From Heterocephalus glaber (lineage: Eukaryota > Chordata > Mammalia > Rodentia > Bathyergidae): DNA of 64,000 nt. The DNA lies in NCBI RefSeq assembly GCF_000247695.1, contig NW_004624742.1, positions 3,245,363 to 3,309,362 of the forward strand. The letters run 5' to 3'. The notes below the pieces were generated by a model. It did not search any database. It was not told where the DNA came from and saw only the letters and a program-made list of their open reading frames with translations. Shown here one piece after another: positions 30,661 to 43,260 of this stretch. The translations under genes were made by a program, and so were the position numbers. Each line of letters starts with the position of its first letter. The stretch's first letter is position 1.

Positions 30661-32705
30661 TAATGTAAAGAAAATCTCAACATAAGATGATTTTAACCAT
30701 TTCCTCTCTTTTACAGTATAATTCTAATTATAAGATAGCATCATAGTACTTTTCTTGGTGTTCTTGGCTTTAGGAGGTAGGCACATCATGAGCGAGTGTA
30801 GAGAGATACTAAATTGCTCCTTAATATATTCTAAAGGAGTAAGAGGTTCAGATATGGAGCTCCTAATCTGAAACAAGAGAAACAAATATGGCATCCCATA
30901 AGGCTTGATTCCTGTGCCCCTTAGGGCATTCCCAGGGCATCCCCCAAGGTTTATATCACTGCAGGATAGGTAGCTACTGTCTGGAGAGAAACCCAGATAA
31001 TAAAACTGGACTGGGCTATCTACTCTTTACCAGCAGGCGATCTCATCTTCCTCAGGGAACTCATATCCTTACTCCAGTAGGTACTCTTAAAGCACAAGTT
31101 ACAGTTGACTTCAGCCATAACAATCATGTTTAGAGAAGGAAGTATTGCTAGCAAACCAAGAGATTTAAACCACTGCTATCTAGTTCCTTAAAAGAGAGAG
31201 GAAAATAAGTTAACAGTCAAATTAAGACACTTTTCCTGCAAAAGAGATCACCTCCAGAGATGTTAAATCAGAGATTCGCCCCTGGACCTTAGGGCAGAGA
31301 AAGCTCTGAGAAATTTTTGTTGTCTATCTAGTCATTTAGGCAACTTTTATTAGCAAGACAAAGCTACTCCTTTAAGGTCCATTTTAAATTCACTAAGTAT
31401 TTGAAACTCGTAGGTCCTCATAGCAGTCATAATCTACATAGTAAAGGCAACTTTATCAACTTACCTGCACCCATGAAGGAAGAGAAAGGCTGACCAAAAT
31501 AGTCCCATATTCCAGCTAGCATGTAAAAACACAAATGCAAGTTACCGATTGCTATTTTCCTAGTGTAAGACAAAACAGTTATTGCAAGTTGCCTTAGTCT
31601 GACTTTCTGGAAGGAGGAGTGGTCTGACTACAAGGGATTCTCAAATGAACTCCCAACAAGCGGGAGAAAAGTTCAAGGGGAGTTTTTAACTCATTAGCAG
31701 AGAGGAAAAAGTCCAAATAAAGCTCAAGCTAGTTAACATTCAAAACATCACCATATAGCACTCTATAAGTCCACAACCTATCAGCAAAAGTATTTTTTAC
31801 ACACATAAATAATGAAGACCATGCCTGGGGGGGGGGGGCAAGATTCAGGTAGCTTTTAATGTATTAAAGATTCATTTTCTACATTTGTCTAGAGGTCTTA
31901 CTAGTAGTAGAGAAACATTCCAAACCTGTAGCTCAACTCTTAATGAAGGCTTAAGAAAGGGCTTTGACAGCATCATTTCAGATCACTCTGAGACAGAGGA
32001 TATCTGATGATCACTCACAGAGTTCCCCTCTCACCTCACCCCCTTTCACGTGTCCAGATAGGGACACAATGTGGAGATTTTCTGCTGATTACCTGGATGG
32101 GCTGTCAGGAGCTAGTTTCTTCTGAGGAACCTTTGGGTATCCACCAGAGAGTAGCCCTGGCCATGACCCCTCAGTTTTCACCTCAGTTTCTGTTAGTTCC
32201 ACACAAGCAGAGATCTGTCTCTGAAAGGAACCCAATTGCATATCTGGTCAACGTTCCACCCGCCATTGGCTTCAGTGGGAGTGGGGATTCACCAGAGGAC
32301 AACTGGAGAAACCTGTCCTCTGCTTTAAGAGTGGCAGCTGCCCTAAAAGCAATTACTAGTTGGCAGAGTAACCACCATTTGGCATTCTATAAGGGACAGA
32401 TAAAAGCCTGACCTGTCTTTGTCTGAGACAATTTTATAAGGGACCCATTTTACAGCAACTAGGTCCAAATGCAACACACAAAACAAGAGTAAAATGTAAT
32501 TTGAACCAGACAGTGCATAAGAACAACAAGAAATTTGCAAACATTTAAAACACAACTTAAAATCAAGACACTTTTGAAACAAAAGCCAAAACAAAGGCCA
32601 GAATCTATGAAACAAAAACCAGAATCTATGAAACAAAAGTTACAATCTATAAAGCAAAAAGACCAAAGTTAGAATTTAAGGAACAAAAGCAAATTCTCAC
32701 CTCCA
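30661..32705 (-). other. ERV C gag/leader region or unclassified
   Basis: No domain recognised. A plus-strand 134-codon frame at 32007-32411 has no recognisable motif and is probably fortuitous. A short direct array of 'ccagaatctatgaaacaaaa'-type units is present at about 32597-32660. An 11-base G run lies near 31827. Confidence 0.35.
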
Positions 32706-32752
32706 ACCAGTAATCTCTGTGGAAGACCTCCAAAACAATATAGGGGAAAAGA

Positions 32753-33010
32753 TGTAACCCCCAAACCTACTAGATATCCAAAATGCGAGTTTGTGTTCTC
32801 TAAAATCAAGAATGAATTCTAGGAACAATGGAAGTTAAGAGTAGGAAAAATTTATTGGAAGAAAGAAAGCTTCTGCCTAAGACAGACAGAAAGGGGACCG
32901 GAAAATGGGTTGCCCTGCCAATTTAAATTAATGAGTTTTAGAATGGTCAACTAGAATGTAGAAAGTCATACTCTGAAGACATATTAATTTGATAAATCCT
33001 TTTAATCTAA
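32753..33010 (-). repeat. Possible ERV C 5' LTR (R-U5 part)
   Basis: Plus-strand 'gaaaaatttattggaaga' gives a minus-strand AATAAA context. The surrounding bases resemble the LTR-like segment at 10700-10773 ('agaatgaa', 'gttagaagag', 'tttattgga'). The TG start of U3 was not located, so the upper limit is arbitrary. Confidence 0.4.
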
Positions 33011-34850
33011 CTTGTCCTCTAATTAGATGTAGCCCTTCAATAGGTAGGGCAAAGAGCATTTTCTATGTCCAACCAACCTGGAAAAGCCTCCCTTGAGATT
33101 TCTGATGCTTCCCGAGTTAAATTTTGCCCAATGTTGTTTTCAGGATTCATTTTGTGAAAGGCTTGTCTACAGCAAGAGTCAGTGAAATAAATTTCTAATA
33201 GAACTGTTGCTGCGTCCATCAAATTAATTTCTTAACATTTATCACAAACATAAAAACTAGACTAATTGAGAAATAACACATAAAACAATTACATTAAACC
33301 AGAGTGCTCTTCCAGATCAGGTCAGAGCCAGACCAAATATCACCAAAAGTGTAAGATACTGTAAGGTCAGGTGTGGTCTGTTAGATCTAAAGACCTCCAG
33401 CCATATGACACAAAATATTTCTTCAACCCAAGTATCTACTATAGGCTTGTACTCCACATAGTCCACTTGAGGACACCCATCTGCCATTCTTTTTTTATTA
33501 GAAAGGGGCAAAGAGCCCTAGAATCTTGGAACTAGCTCCCCAGAGTGTGAGAAAATAAATAGGAGTAAATGTTCTTAGAAGACCTTTGTCAAGGATGAAA
33601 GGGAAAAAAATCTTAAATAAAGGAAAATACCTTGCCTAAGACAGGATATGTAGATAAACACAATAACCTGACATATACATTACCAAGCCCAAATCATGAG
33701 TAGGGGATTGGTCTCAACACAAAGACCACCATAGGGACAAAGGACAATTTCCTGGGCTCTTAATGTGTTACTCATTAAAAGCATGATTTTTGGTTTTTTC
33801 TGAGATGGTCAGGGACTTAAAAGTGGTTTTTGCTAAAAACCTTTAACTCTTTCCTTGCCCCTACAGATGACCAATAGGTAACTAACAGCACAACAAAGCT
33901 TGGCCTACATTTTATAGCCTTCATAGCCTTAAAACTTTGATATAAGTATGTTAATCATGGTGAAACATGGCTTATTAGCCCTAAATTTGTCTAGCCTATC
34001 TCATCCCCTTCAAGAGTGAAGACACCAAGATAAGAGTAACTAAAGAATTCTTGGGATTTATAGGAACATACAATTACCAACTTTTACAATATCCAGTTAC
34101 AGACAACACCGCTCTGAGCAATGCCTAGAAGTCTCCGGTCATCCTAAATTTGTAATCACCCGAAAAACAGAGCCTCACAGACCACTCACCCCATGATGAG
34201 ATCACCTTCCTAAACAGAAATAATTATTCCATGGAAACCAAATTACCCCTGAGCCATAAGGATTCCTCTGGAGCTATGAAAACCAAAACTGAAATACTGT
34301 ATTTAACTGGACCCTGGCCCACCTCAGCTAATCCTTGAATGCTAGCCTATGCTTTTTTGTTAGCCAGTCTGATCCTCTTCATCAGTGTCCCCTCCCCAGC
34401 TACTCCCTATTTCCTTACTTTCCTTGGTTAAGGGGCAGTTCCTTAAGCTAAATTCCCTTGCCATGTTTTCTTACTTTTCAACTAAAGCTTTGCCTATAAA
34501 TTCATACTGTTGGTTTAGTTTTAATTTCCATTAAAAAGATCCACACTAGCTGGTGACACTCTCACAATGAAGATGTATCTCAGCCTCCCAAAAGCAAGAC
34601 CCCAAAGGTGAGGGGGCTCATCTCTCACTGGAGATAACATTGAACCTCCCAGAAACTAACAAATCAACTTCTCAACCCACTGTGGGTTGGGAAATTATGG
34701 ATATAAGGTAAAATAAATGAGGCAAAGAGATAATGAGGCTAATGAAGGGAATATTCATGTCGTTTCCTGGGACTGGGCAGAGATTTTCTGGGAACTTGGG
34801 CACCAACTCTTTTTGCGAATTCACCCTGGCACGGTAACTTTGTTCGGTTA
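33011..34850. other. Unclassified, possible decayed LTR/ERV sequence
   Basis: Two minus frames of 61 and 64 codons (33037-33222, 33317-33511) have no recognised homology. The segment 34668-34720 resembles 16700-16760 beside ERV B, suggesting related LTR pieces. 'cctataaattcatac' and a T-rich run near 34490-34540 look promoter-like but are not diagnostic. Confidence 0.3.
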
Positions 34851-37755
34851 ATGAAGTTACTGGTTAGAGTCAGATAATCCTCACCTTAAACAAGGAGTTA
34901 CAGGAAACGCAAATCTTAAAAGAACACATTACTTATTTTGCTTCTACAACTACCTTAATATTCAATCTATTAAGTTATCTAAAACTTTTCCATATCAGTA
35001 ATTCTGACCCTGAAGCTAACCTATTATGTGATTTTTGTTCAGTTCAGGCGGCCTGTTTTGCCTTGTGTACTCATCTGAGAAGTGAAGATATTAACCAAAA
35101 TGATGTTATTAAACTTCTTTAGGCCATGTAAAGCACAAGGGCCCTACATCCCTGTGCTATGGAATGTAAAATATCTTTCAAAATGGTCCCTTCCTTCTAA
35201 CCCCAGTGTGCACCACGATGATCCTATCACACAATAGTAGTAGATGCTTAATAAATGTTTGCTAATCAGAATTCACCTTACTGAAGAGATATAATTCTCC
35301 AGGGTAGATAGCATTGTTCTCTTTGTTCATTTGAGATGATCATATAGGGATTGAATTTACATACCTATTGCAAGAGAATACTATGGTCTCTCTGCTCCAA
35401 AGTCAAGGTACACTCTGAGCTATGTAAGCAAATTCATTTCAGTGCCAAATATCTGTTAAAATTCTTATAAACAGAATCCAATTCCCTCTACAGAGCAAAA
35501 GTAAAACATTCTTACAATATTCTGAATTATGGAAGATGCTTATTCAAGACTGTTTTATATTTTTAAAAAAACCAGTAATAGACACTATGTTGGTTAATGA
35601 AAACTCAGTACTCTGGCCCTGCCCTTCGAGAAACTTACAGATTAGTTGGGAAACAAGTTGTATATTTATGAACAATGAGAAACACATATAAAGTATATTA
35701 TAAAATTATGCATGACTTCAGGGCAAATGACAATTTCTGTCCCTGAGCTCTTCACCATTTTAGCTGTCAGTGATTAGATACCTTGATTGGTTTCTTAGTA
35801 AAGTGTTTTATTGAAAGAGAAGACAAGAATTTCTTTCCATTCAGTCTGGTTCTCTTAACACACCCGTCTTTCCCATCTGCAAGATCATACCCTTAGTGTA
35901 TGTTCATATTTAGATCTTTCCTTTAATTCTTAAGCCTACCTTTGTACACTCCTTGGCTTCCTACTTTGCTCCATTCTACAATTTAAAGCTTACATCACCT
36001 CAGTCTTTAGGTTATCTGAGGAAGCTTACTCCAGTGTCACACACTGTGGACTTGCTTCCTTTTCATCAGAAAAATGCTCAGGATGGCATCACAGCACTGG
36101 ATTCTTTTCCATAGAGGGAAGACACATCTCTGACATAATAAGCCCAAGAGGCCTTTCTTAAACTGCTTACAGTACAACTATTAAATTCTTGGAAAGAATG
36201 TTTTTGGAGCAAATTCAGCAAATTATTCAGGCATAAATATTTTTAATTAAAATACAATTGATGCTTTTCTGCTAAATTTTAAAAATGAAGACTTCAACAA
36301 ATCACCAAGGACATAGAATTCTAAATTTGCTAAATAGCTGCTTATCTATTTACACATTTTCTACTTAAGCATCCATAATCATTTCCCTCCTCTAGAGGGG
36401 TGGGAATTATCATAGGTTGGAGGCTTATTCAAAGGAATCACTTCTGGGATTGTTGTGGTGGACAGAAGGCAACTTTAATTATACTTTTAATGAAAAGTGT
36501 TAAAGGTCCATTTCTAAGGGTTATTTTTTTTTCTTCAACTAAAATTTTAAAAGTGCATTCAAGCTCTTAAGTCTACTCAGAACTTTCTCCTTGACTATAT
36601 GCTTTGTGTCCAGACTCCAACCTACAGCAAATTTGAATAAAATGTGATCAGCATGGACATTGTACCAAGGTACATTTAATCAAATCAGCATCTTCTTTTT
36701 GTGAAACATTTAATAAGCTCAACTCTATATATTTACATTGTTTTCTTATAATTTTATATTCTTTTATTAACTTCTATGGCATAAACCTTAAGAGGAAAGA
36801 GGAATATGGATGCCTATCTCAATGTCAGTCCATTAGAGCAGAACCAGTTTCCCATAAATCTATAACAAGCGAGGGAGACAATTTTTTTTTTCCATAGTGA
36901 CAATTGGCATCAGCCTTCTGTTTGCTAGCTCTCAACATTTGTAAAAGAGAGAACATATTCTGGAACTGTTACTTCTAGCCCTTGGGATTCCACAGTGATG
37001 AATGGCTACCCATAAACAAAATGGAAATGGAAAATAGTTAATAGTCAAATGGCAAGGCTTGTCTTAATATAGTTAAAAGCCAAAGGATCAATGTTCCCCT
37101 CTTTCTTCCCTTGATGAACAATTTTAAGATGCATTTCACAAGTTGGCTTCTCAGAAGATCTTGGTGAAACTGATCACCAGCTATACAAAATAGCTGCCAA
37201 ATCATTAATTGCTTTTGGGGTTTTTTTTCCTACTTTATTTCACAATCCTGCTCCCTAGAGTGCTTCTTAAATATACTACCTATATTCAAGACTCTGATGA
37301 AGTAGTGGTGGGATGGGGGTAACAGACTGAGATAGTTTCTCATTGAGCTTATCTGTGTTTCTCCACTTGTTGGGGGAATGCTATCTTCTGTGGCCACATG
37401 ACATGAATAGGTATCACCATATTCTTAGGCAACTTTGTCTCCTTGGCTATGGTATTTGGTCAAGGGACAGACATGGTACATAAGATGTACCAAGTAGAAA
37501 ACTTGCCCAGATTTTCTATAACTGGAGCTATTGGAAGAAATAGCCTTTCTTTCTAGTCATAGATCTTTAACTGTGTAGGTTTTCAGCAATTCACAGGCAT
37601 GTCCCCTATCACTTGAAGAAATTGGTCTGAGAGAATGAAGCTGGTATCAGAGAAATCTGGAGGCAGGAGATAAAATGAAAATCCCAGAATATTCTGAATC
37701 AATTATCCCCTTTAATAGCTCTTTTTACTCTTTATCGCCATGCAACCATAACCAG
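34851..37755. other. Single-copy-looking non-coding DNA
   Basis: AT-rich, without recognisable genes. A MIR-like tail ('gtagatgcttaataaatgtt') occurs near 35240-35262. Nothing else is named with confidence. Confidence 0.4.
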
Positions 37756-37759
37756 TTTT

Positions 37760-38165
37760 CTCTCACCAGGCTCTTGTTCTGAGGGAATCAGAAGAATGAA
37801 GCCAACAGGACAGTGGGGAATGGATCCAGATGTAGTTTATTAGAAAGAACAAAGAAAAGCTATCACTAGATGGTGGGGGGTGGGCGGGCAAAGAGGATGC
37901 CAAGGAAGCCTGAATCTAGAGGCTTACATATAGCTTTTTGTCAGGCAAAAGGGCAGAGAGAGGGGCAGAGGATGTACAAGAGTGCAGGTATGCAGTTGTT
38001 GCTAGGCTTCTGATGTCTGGAAAGCAGACTATTATTTCTTTTCCTATACATTCCAGGTTTTCAAGGCTTTAGCTCATCCAAGTCCTAGTTTTCAATGTAC
38101 TCAGTTCGCTCAGGCCCTTTGCCCTAAGCTGCCCATCGCCCCTCTATCTCCTGGTCTCACAGCCA
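37760..38165 (-). mobile_element. Possible solo LTR
   Basis: The stretch starts 'tctcaccaggctcttgttct' and has a minus-strand polyA-type signal ('tagtttattagaaag' on plus). It ends near 'tcctggtctcacagcc'. Composition and size fit an LTR, but ends, duplication and family are not established. Confidence 0.3.
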
Positions 38166-38439
38166 TACATCTATGTATATATTGCAATAAATTTCTTTTT
38201 GTTGTTATTGTTGTTAAGTTAATTTAAATTTTAAAAGTTTAATTTGAGTTAAGTTAATTTAAATTACTTGCAACTTGAACAAATTCAAGATATCCTAGTA
38301 CTAGTTCATGGGAATTATGTTTTATTTTTAAAATAAACTTCATGTATGTCTTTACCTTCAGTGAAATAATTTTACTTGACAATTATAGCTATGTCTGAAA
38401 AATATGATTAAGAAACATACATAGTTGGGAAGTAGTGTC

Positions 38440-38535
38440 GGCTTGGCTATTAAATAGACCTATCACTTCTACATTGTGTGCCCTTGAACAAGTGATTTAA
38501 CCTACCAGAGCCTTAGTTTCCACATTGATATCGTC
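38440..38535 (+). mobile_element. MIR-type SINE
   Basis: 'gtgcccttgaacaagtgatt' followed by 'agccttagtttccac' matches the MIR core. Confidence 0.75.
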
Positions 38536-39573
38536 AGTGTTCAGAGAAGGGAAACAGAAACCACTTTGGGTATTTCAAACAGAAAGATATTTAGTATAAT
38601 AAATTTGATACTTCCCAAGTCATTATGTGCCCAGGAGGAATAAAAGTCAGGCAGACCACCTCTGGCTACCACATTAAAATGTGCTGCTGCCACTGCTGCT
38701 GCTATTCAAAATCAGAAAACTTCTGAGACCCTTGTAGATCAGAGCTTTCATCATGGTTTCATCTTCAAAACTGAGCATTATTGTCAAAGAACAAAGCTGG
38801 CCAAACATGTAAAACTGCACACTTGACAAATCTGTCTTTCCTGGAAGAATGCTCTCAACTTCCCTTCCCTCTTTTAAATATCTTGAATCTGTCTTATTGG
38901 CAGAATTCAGTCTGCACCTAGAAATGTGATACCCAGCTTTAAGTCTCTTTTACATAAGAAAAAATGTAGAGGGGAGTGGAGATACATGTTGATTGCAAAA
39001 AACATAGGGGATAATGCATGTCTCATAGGACAGGGGATAGTTAAATGTGATTGTATACAATGGTGGCATAGAGTGGAGATTAAATATATAACAATATACA
39101 ACTTAAAAAACAGGTAAAGTGACATTGTCATGGTCAAAGACTATATCTACTACAATTTCCCTTTAACAATTCTACAGAGATCAAATAATCAGCCATTTTT
39201 ATGAACATAAAAGATCCTTTTAGTACCTTTGATTTTTTCCTCTGTATTATCTTAATCTACATAAAGTTATTGAGAGATAGATACTATCTCTGTCTTACAT
39301 ATAGAGAAAAAGGTTTTTAAGAATTATGTGATTTTCCTTAGTTTCATACTGAATGAGATACAATAACAGGCTTTGAATTCATTTTAACTTCAAAGTTCAT
39401 GGTCTTTCCTCTGTACTACAATAAATTACAACAAAGTACAGAGGGCCTCTAAAAGTATAAGGAAATTAATGTTAATTGGGGAAATCTGGGAAAACTTTTG
39501 AAGGAAGCAAAATTGAGTTCTGGCCTTTTGAAGAATTCAAAGGGGACTATGAAAAAACAAAAACATTCCAGTG
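38536..39573. other. Non-coding, with MIR/L2-like traces
   Basis: The section 39290-39440 looks like a decayed MIR or L2 ('ttcatactgaatgagat', 'ggctttgaattcat'). Otherwise nothing is recognised. Confidence 0.35.
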
Positions 39574-40088
39574 GAGAACATGCTGGTCTCCAGGCAGCTG
39601 AGTAAGGACCTTACCCAGCCAGGTGTAACCTTTGGGTTCAACCTGGATGATATGCCCCTGATGCATCTGACCTGAGGGAAGAGTTCACTGAAGCACTGAA
39701 AGGCACACACTTGGCTCAGCAGGAAGCAGACAGGGTCAAACTTGTGGTGGAAAAGGCTGAGCAGCAGAAGAAGGCAACCATCCTCTTTGCCAAGGGCAGT
39801 TCTAAGGTAGCCAAGCCAATCACCAACCCACAGAAGAAAGACATTAGATGCCAGCTCCTGTGCTCATGAAACCATCTGCCTATGGCCAGGGCAGTTTCCT
39901 CTGGATGCCCCAGGAGGTCAGCTTGCTTACACCTCCTCAGCCAAACTGGGCCACAGCTCCCTTGATCATGAAATGACCTTTCTTCTGCCCCACCCCAGAA
40001 ATCACTGTGAAGTTTCATGATTGGTTTAAAGTGAAGGAAATAAAAATAAAATTAATTCAGGTCTCTTTTAAAAATGCAAAAAAAAAAA
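39574..40088 (+). pseudogene. PHB1: Prohibitin (PHB1-like) processed pseudogene, 5'-truncated
   Basis: Prohibitin is a mitochondrial inner-membrane scaffold protein. Here only the C-terminal third and 3' UTR remain. Across shifting frames the plus strand encodes pieces such as 'TFGFNLDD', then 'LAQQEADR' and '[12 protein letters not shown]', in the order found in PHB1, with no introns. About 20 codons before the C-terminus are missing, and frameshifts and stops abolish the protein. The 3' UTR ('ccccagaaatcactgtgaag', 'ggtttaaagtgaaggaaata') and the AATAAA-type signal near 40038 are followed by an 11-base A run at about 40078-40088, as expected for L1-mediated retroposition. No certain target duplication was seen. 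Confidence 0.9.
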
Positions 40089-40175
40089 TCAGAAAGAAAG
40101 GAGAGAAGAGGAGAAAGGAAACGATAGGAGAGGAGAAAGGAGAGGAGAGGAGAGGAAAAGCACTCCAGATAGAGG
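40089..40175 (+). repeat. GA-rich low-complexity tract
   Basis: 'aggagaggagagg'-type purine repeats directly follow the A tail of the prohibitin pseudogene. The 87-codon frame through it is compositional. Confidence 0.85.
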
Positions 40176-40729
40176 ACAAGATTAGAGAAGAAAGCAACAA
40201 AGCATATCTGGAGAATGAGTGGTTTGAGGCTACAGAATTCAGAGGAACAAGAAAGTGTGTTCCAGCTTAAGCTCCATGAGGCCAAGCCACCTCTGTATCC
40301 CCCAGCTGCACAGCACCTGGCGCCCACAGAGCCTTACTGAATATTTGTTGAATCAGTTGACTGAAGATAAGCCAATATGGTTGAGTCAAGATTTAAAGAA
40401 CCGAGAATGTAGGTTGTGTTTCCATGTCCAATAAGAAGCCATCTGAGGGGTACAAACATAATGGTCACATTGCAGAATCTAGGCAGCCATATGTAGGAGG
40501 CACTGGAGATGACTGAAAGTGATATAGATATAGATATAGATAGATAGATAGATAGGTGATATATAAATATATATATGCTTGATTCAGATGGAAGATGCAA
40601 TTAAAAGTGTAGAAATACATTCATCAGATAGAAACCCGGGTGATCAAATGAGGGACTGTAAGTTAAATGATACCTGAAATCAAATTCTGGTTCAGGGTAT
40701 AAACAGTATTTCCAAAAGAACATGTTCAG
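40176..40729. other. Non-coding, with a TAGATA repeat
   Basis: A 'tagata/gata' microsatellite occupies about 40521-40556. No gene recognised. Confidence 0.5.
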
Positions 40730-40813
40730 GCCGGGGATTTAGCTCAGTGGTTTCGCCGCCTGCTGTGTAAGCGCAAGGACCCGAGTTCAATCCCTGGTAC
40801 CAAAAAAAAAAAG
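40730..40813 (+). mobile_element. ID-related tRNA-SINE
   Basis: 'gccggggatttagctcagtg', 'ctgctgtgtaagcgcaagga', 'cgagttcaatccctggtacc', A tail. Flanks 'agaacatgttcag' and 'agaacaggttcag'. Confidence 0.96.
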
Positions 40814-42229
40814 AGAACAGGTTCAGCTGTAAGAGGTGAAGTGAGGTAAAGTCATTTCACTCATTATTGTTTGCTCATAAAAATCTGAGGAAATTTTGTA
40901 GAAAAATATATAACAATATACATTTAACAAAAAGATCTATTAGTAATAAGTTCTTTTTATAAAATTGTTCTTAAATGAAAAAACTTTAGAAAATTTTGGG
41001 ACTATCTAGAATAAATAGCTTATAAATTATTTTGTAGATATATGAACATAGATTACCAATAAAAATCAATATTACATAACCATGACAATATCCACTTGAC
41101 AACTTTCAACCATGCTATTTTTCTTCCATAAATATCCTTTAGGAATGTTTGATCCTGTGTTGGAATATTTTTCTTCTGTCAAGTATCATAATGGGTGTGG
41201 TTTTGCAGAGGTAAACCTAAAACTGAATTTGTGAAAAGGACCCAAGGAGATGAAATTGTTCTTCAGAGTAGCAGAGTTGGAGCTCTTCAGGCCTCCAGAG
41301 GAGAGGGATGGGGTGAGGAGGAGAAATGGGAGGTGAAGGTAGGGCAGAGGGCTCCAAGAACTGATACAGATAGAAATGTCTGACTTTCAGTATCTTTTAA
41401 AAAATGTCCCAGCAAATCCACATTGCTGCTTCTAGTCTCCACCAAAGAAAGCAGCAGTGAGTAATAGATTACATAGATTATCTCAAGCTACTCAAGCCCT
41501 GCTATTTAATAGATAATCAGAAAAGTGAAGTGACCTCCCCAACATGACAGTGTGTCAAGCAGCAGTCAGAACACACACCCAACCAGGCTGTCTTACCCTA
41601 GGATTGGACAGAAGCATTGAAGGAGACATGAGACTGTTCTTAAATTGGAAAACATAGATTCAAGTTTATCTTAGCAGCATATTGTGTCTAAGTTTCATAT
41701 AGAAAGAAAATTTACAAATATAGAACCAAAAGTAAATAAGTTATTTGGACACATCTATTAAAAAGGAAAAGCAAATCACAGAGCTAGTTAAACTTCTTAT
41801 AGCAACTTCAAATAATCATTACAGTTTCTTTGAAGCATAACTGAAAGTTAAATAGTACAAAAGAAATGTTGCTCATTGAAAATCTTAATTGATCCAGTGA
41901 ATTTCTTTAGTCATCAAATACTCAATTGACTACTTAGAAAATCCAAATTCTTTTATTTATAATCCTCATATTAACCCCAAAGAATTCAGAAAGTGTAAAA
42001 TGTTATTATGGGCACATTATAGCATTTTGAATGTGTTTTGCTGAATTCATTGTATACAATGACCTGTGCTACTATTATTTATGTGCTTGTATTTCCCCTT
42101 TCAGTAAAGTTTAGCTTTGCATACTTTCAAACAACCTTGCAAATAGTATGTAGTGAATACATGGTGGGTTTAACTGATAGTAGTTGACCTGGAATTAATA
42201 ATGTATAATAAAAAATTAAAACATAAGTC
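40814..42229. other. Non-coding; MIR-like trace near 41430-41610
   Basis: 'aagtgaagtgacctcccc' and the following bases resemble a MIR core. No gene is seen. Confidence 0.4.
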
Positions 42230-42316
42230 TAATTTTTTTTCCAGTACCGGATATTGAACTCAGGACCTTGTGCTTGCGAGGCAGGTGCTGCATCACTGAG
42301 CTAAATCCCCAACCCC
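42230..42316 (-). mobile_element. ID-related tRNA-SINE, antisense
   Basis: 'cagtaccggatattgaactc' to 'gagctaaatccccaacccc', with 'aaaacataagtc' repeated on both sides. Confidence 0.94.
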
Positions 42317-43189
42317 AAAAACATAAGTCATTTTGGTCATTTACCATTTGTGGTGACAATACATTTATGAAACTCCAGACTTATTATTTATATTATGAAA
42401 TTTAAATGTAATGTAGGGTGACTGATATTAATATCTCATTTTTCTTCTTAGGAATCTGTTGTTTATGGCCTTCAAGGCCACAATTTAAGGTAATAAATGG
42501 CCACTGCCAATCCCATAAACCTTCTACCAAAATTTCTACCCACTTCTGCCCCAGAGGGAGATATTTTGGGCTGCTAATATTGCCTAGAACATAGGAATAG
42601 CTCCTACAGCTCTGGCAGGTGGATTCTAAAACTTTTGAAACTGCAGATAAATATTAAATATGAAGAAGAAAACAAATATATACACTTCAGAGAATATCCT
42701 TCTAGTCTTTTCTTCCTAGGCACTTTTTCATAATTAAGATCACACAGTACACTCTACTTTATATTCTGCTACATAGCATATATCTACATGTATTTCCCAC
42801 CACAAATGAGAACACAAGGCAATTCCTTAGTGACATAGGTGAGGGTAACACTTCTCAAGTTCTGGGTTCTATGCAGATTCATATGTATACACAGGGAGTT
42901 TGAAGTATAAAGTTCCTTGGAAGATTAGTTACACATATTTTTCATGGGCAGGAAAATAGAATTTACCGATGTTTGAAGCACTGACTAATAAATACAGAAA
43001 ACTTCTGTGCTACCAGGTGCATGATCCCTAAAGAAATAACAACAGATGGCAAGGAATGACTGACAGTGGCTGCCGATGGGTGATAAATGCTTATGTAACA
43101 TCCTGATTACAGTCCCCTACTCTCTTTGTTCTTGACTGCTCCATGTCAAGTGTTTTCTTGGCCTATTTACTTTACCTCTCTTCTTCTCA

Positions 43190-43191
<2 letters not shown>
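42317..43191. other. Non-coding, nothing recognised
   Basis: No convincing gene or nameable repeat. Confidence 0.4.
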
Positions 43192-43232
<41 letters not shown>

Positions 43233-43260
43233 GTGTGTGTGTGTGTGTGTGTGTGTTTGT
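43192..43260 (+). repeat. Composite (CT)n-(TG)n microsatellite
   Basis: About 18 CT units (43192-43228) run directly into about 15 TG/CG units (43229-43260). The Leu/Ser and Cys/Val runs of overlapping frames are artefacts of this repeat. Confidence 0.98.

Larger units (their letters stand above)
25600..32760 (-). mobile_element. ERV C: third decayed class I endogenous retrovirus
   Basis: Minus-strand remnants in retroviral order: gag-related sequence near 30380-30460 (it aligns with ERV B 22670-22760), an RT fragment at 29472-29780 and an env transmembrane segment near 25690-25900. A possible 5' LTR lies at 32753 upward, and a possible tRNA-Thr-like primer site is at about 32712-32732. The gag end, protease and first part of RT appear deleted. 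It is more decayed than ERV B, and its outer limits are uncertain. Confidence 0.7.

Noticed and set aside
32007..32411. 134-codon plus-strand frame
   Set aside because: It lies antisense to the decayed ERV C leader/gag region and has no recognisable motif. It is more likely a chance frame than a gene.
39716..40018. 100-codon minus frame
   Set aside because: It is the antisense shadow of the prohibitin pseudogene.
40007..40327. Lys/Glu-rich and Ser/Leu-rich frames on opposite strands
   Set aside because: They arise from the prohibitin 3' UTR A tail and the adjacent GA-rich tract.
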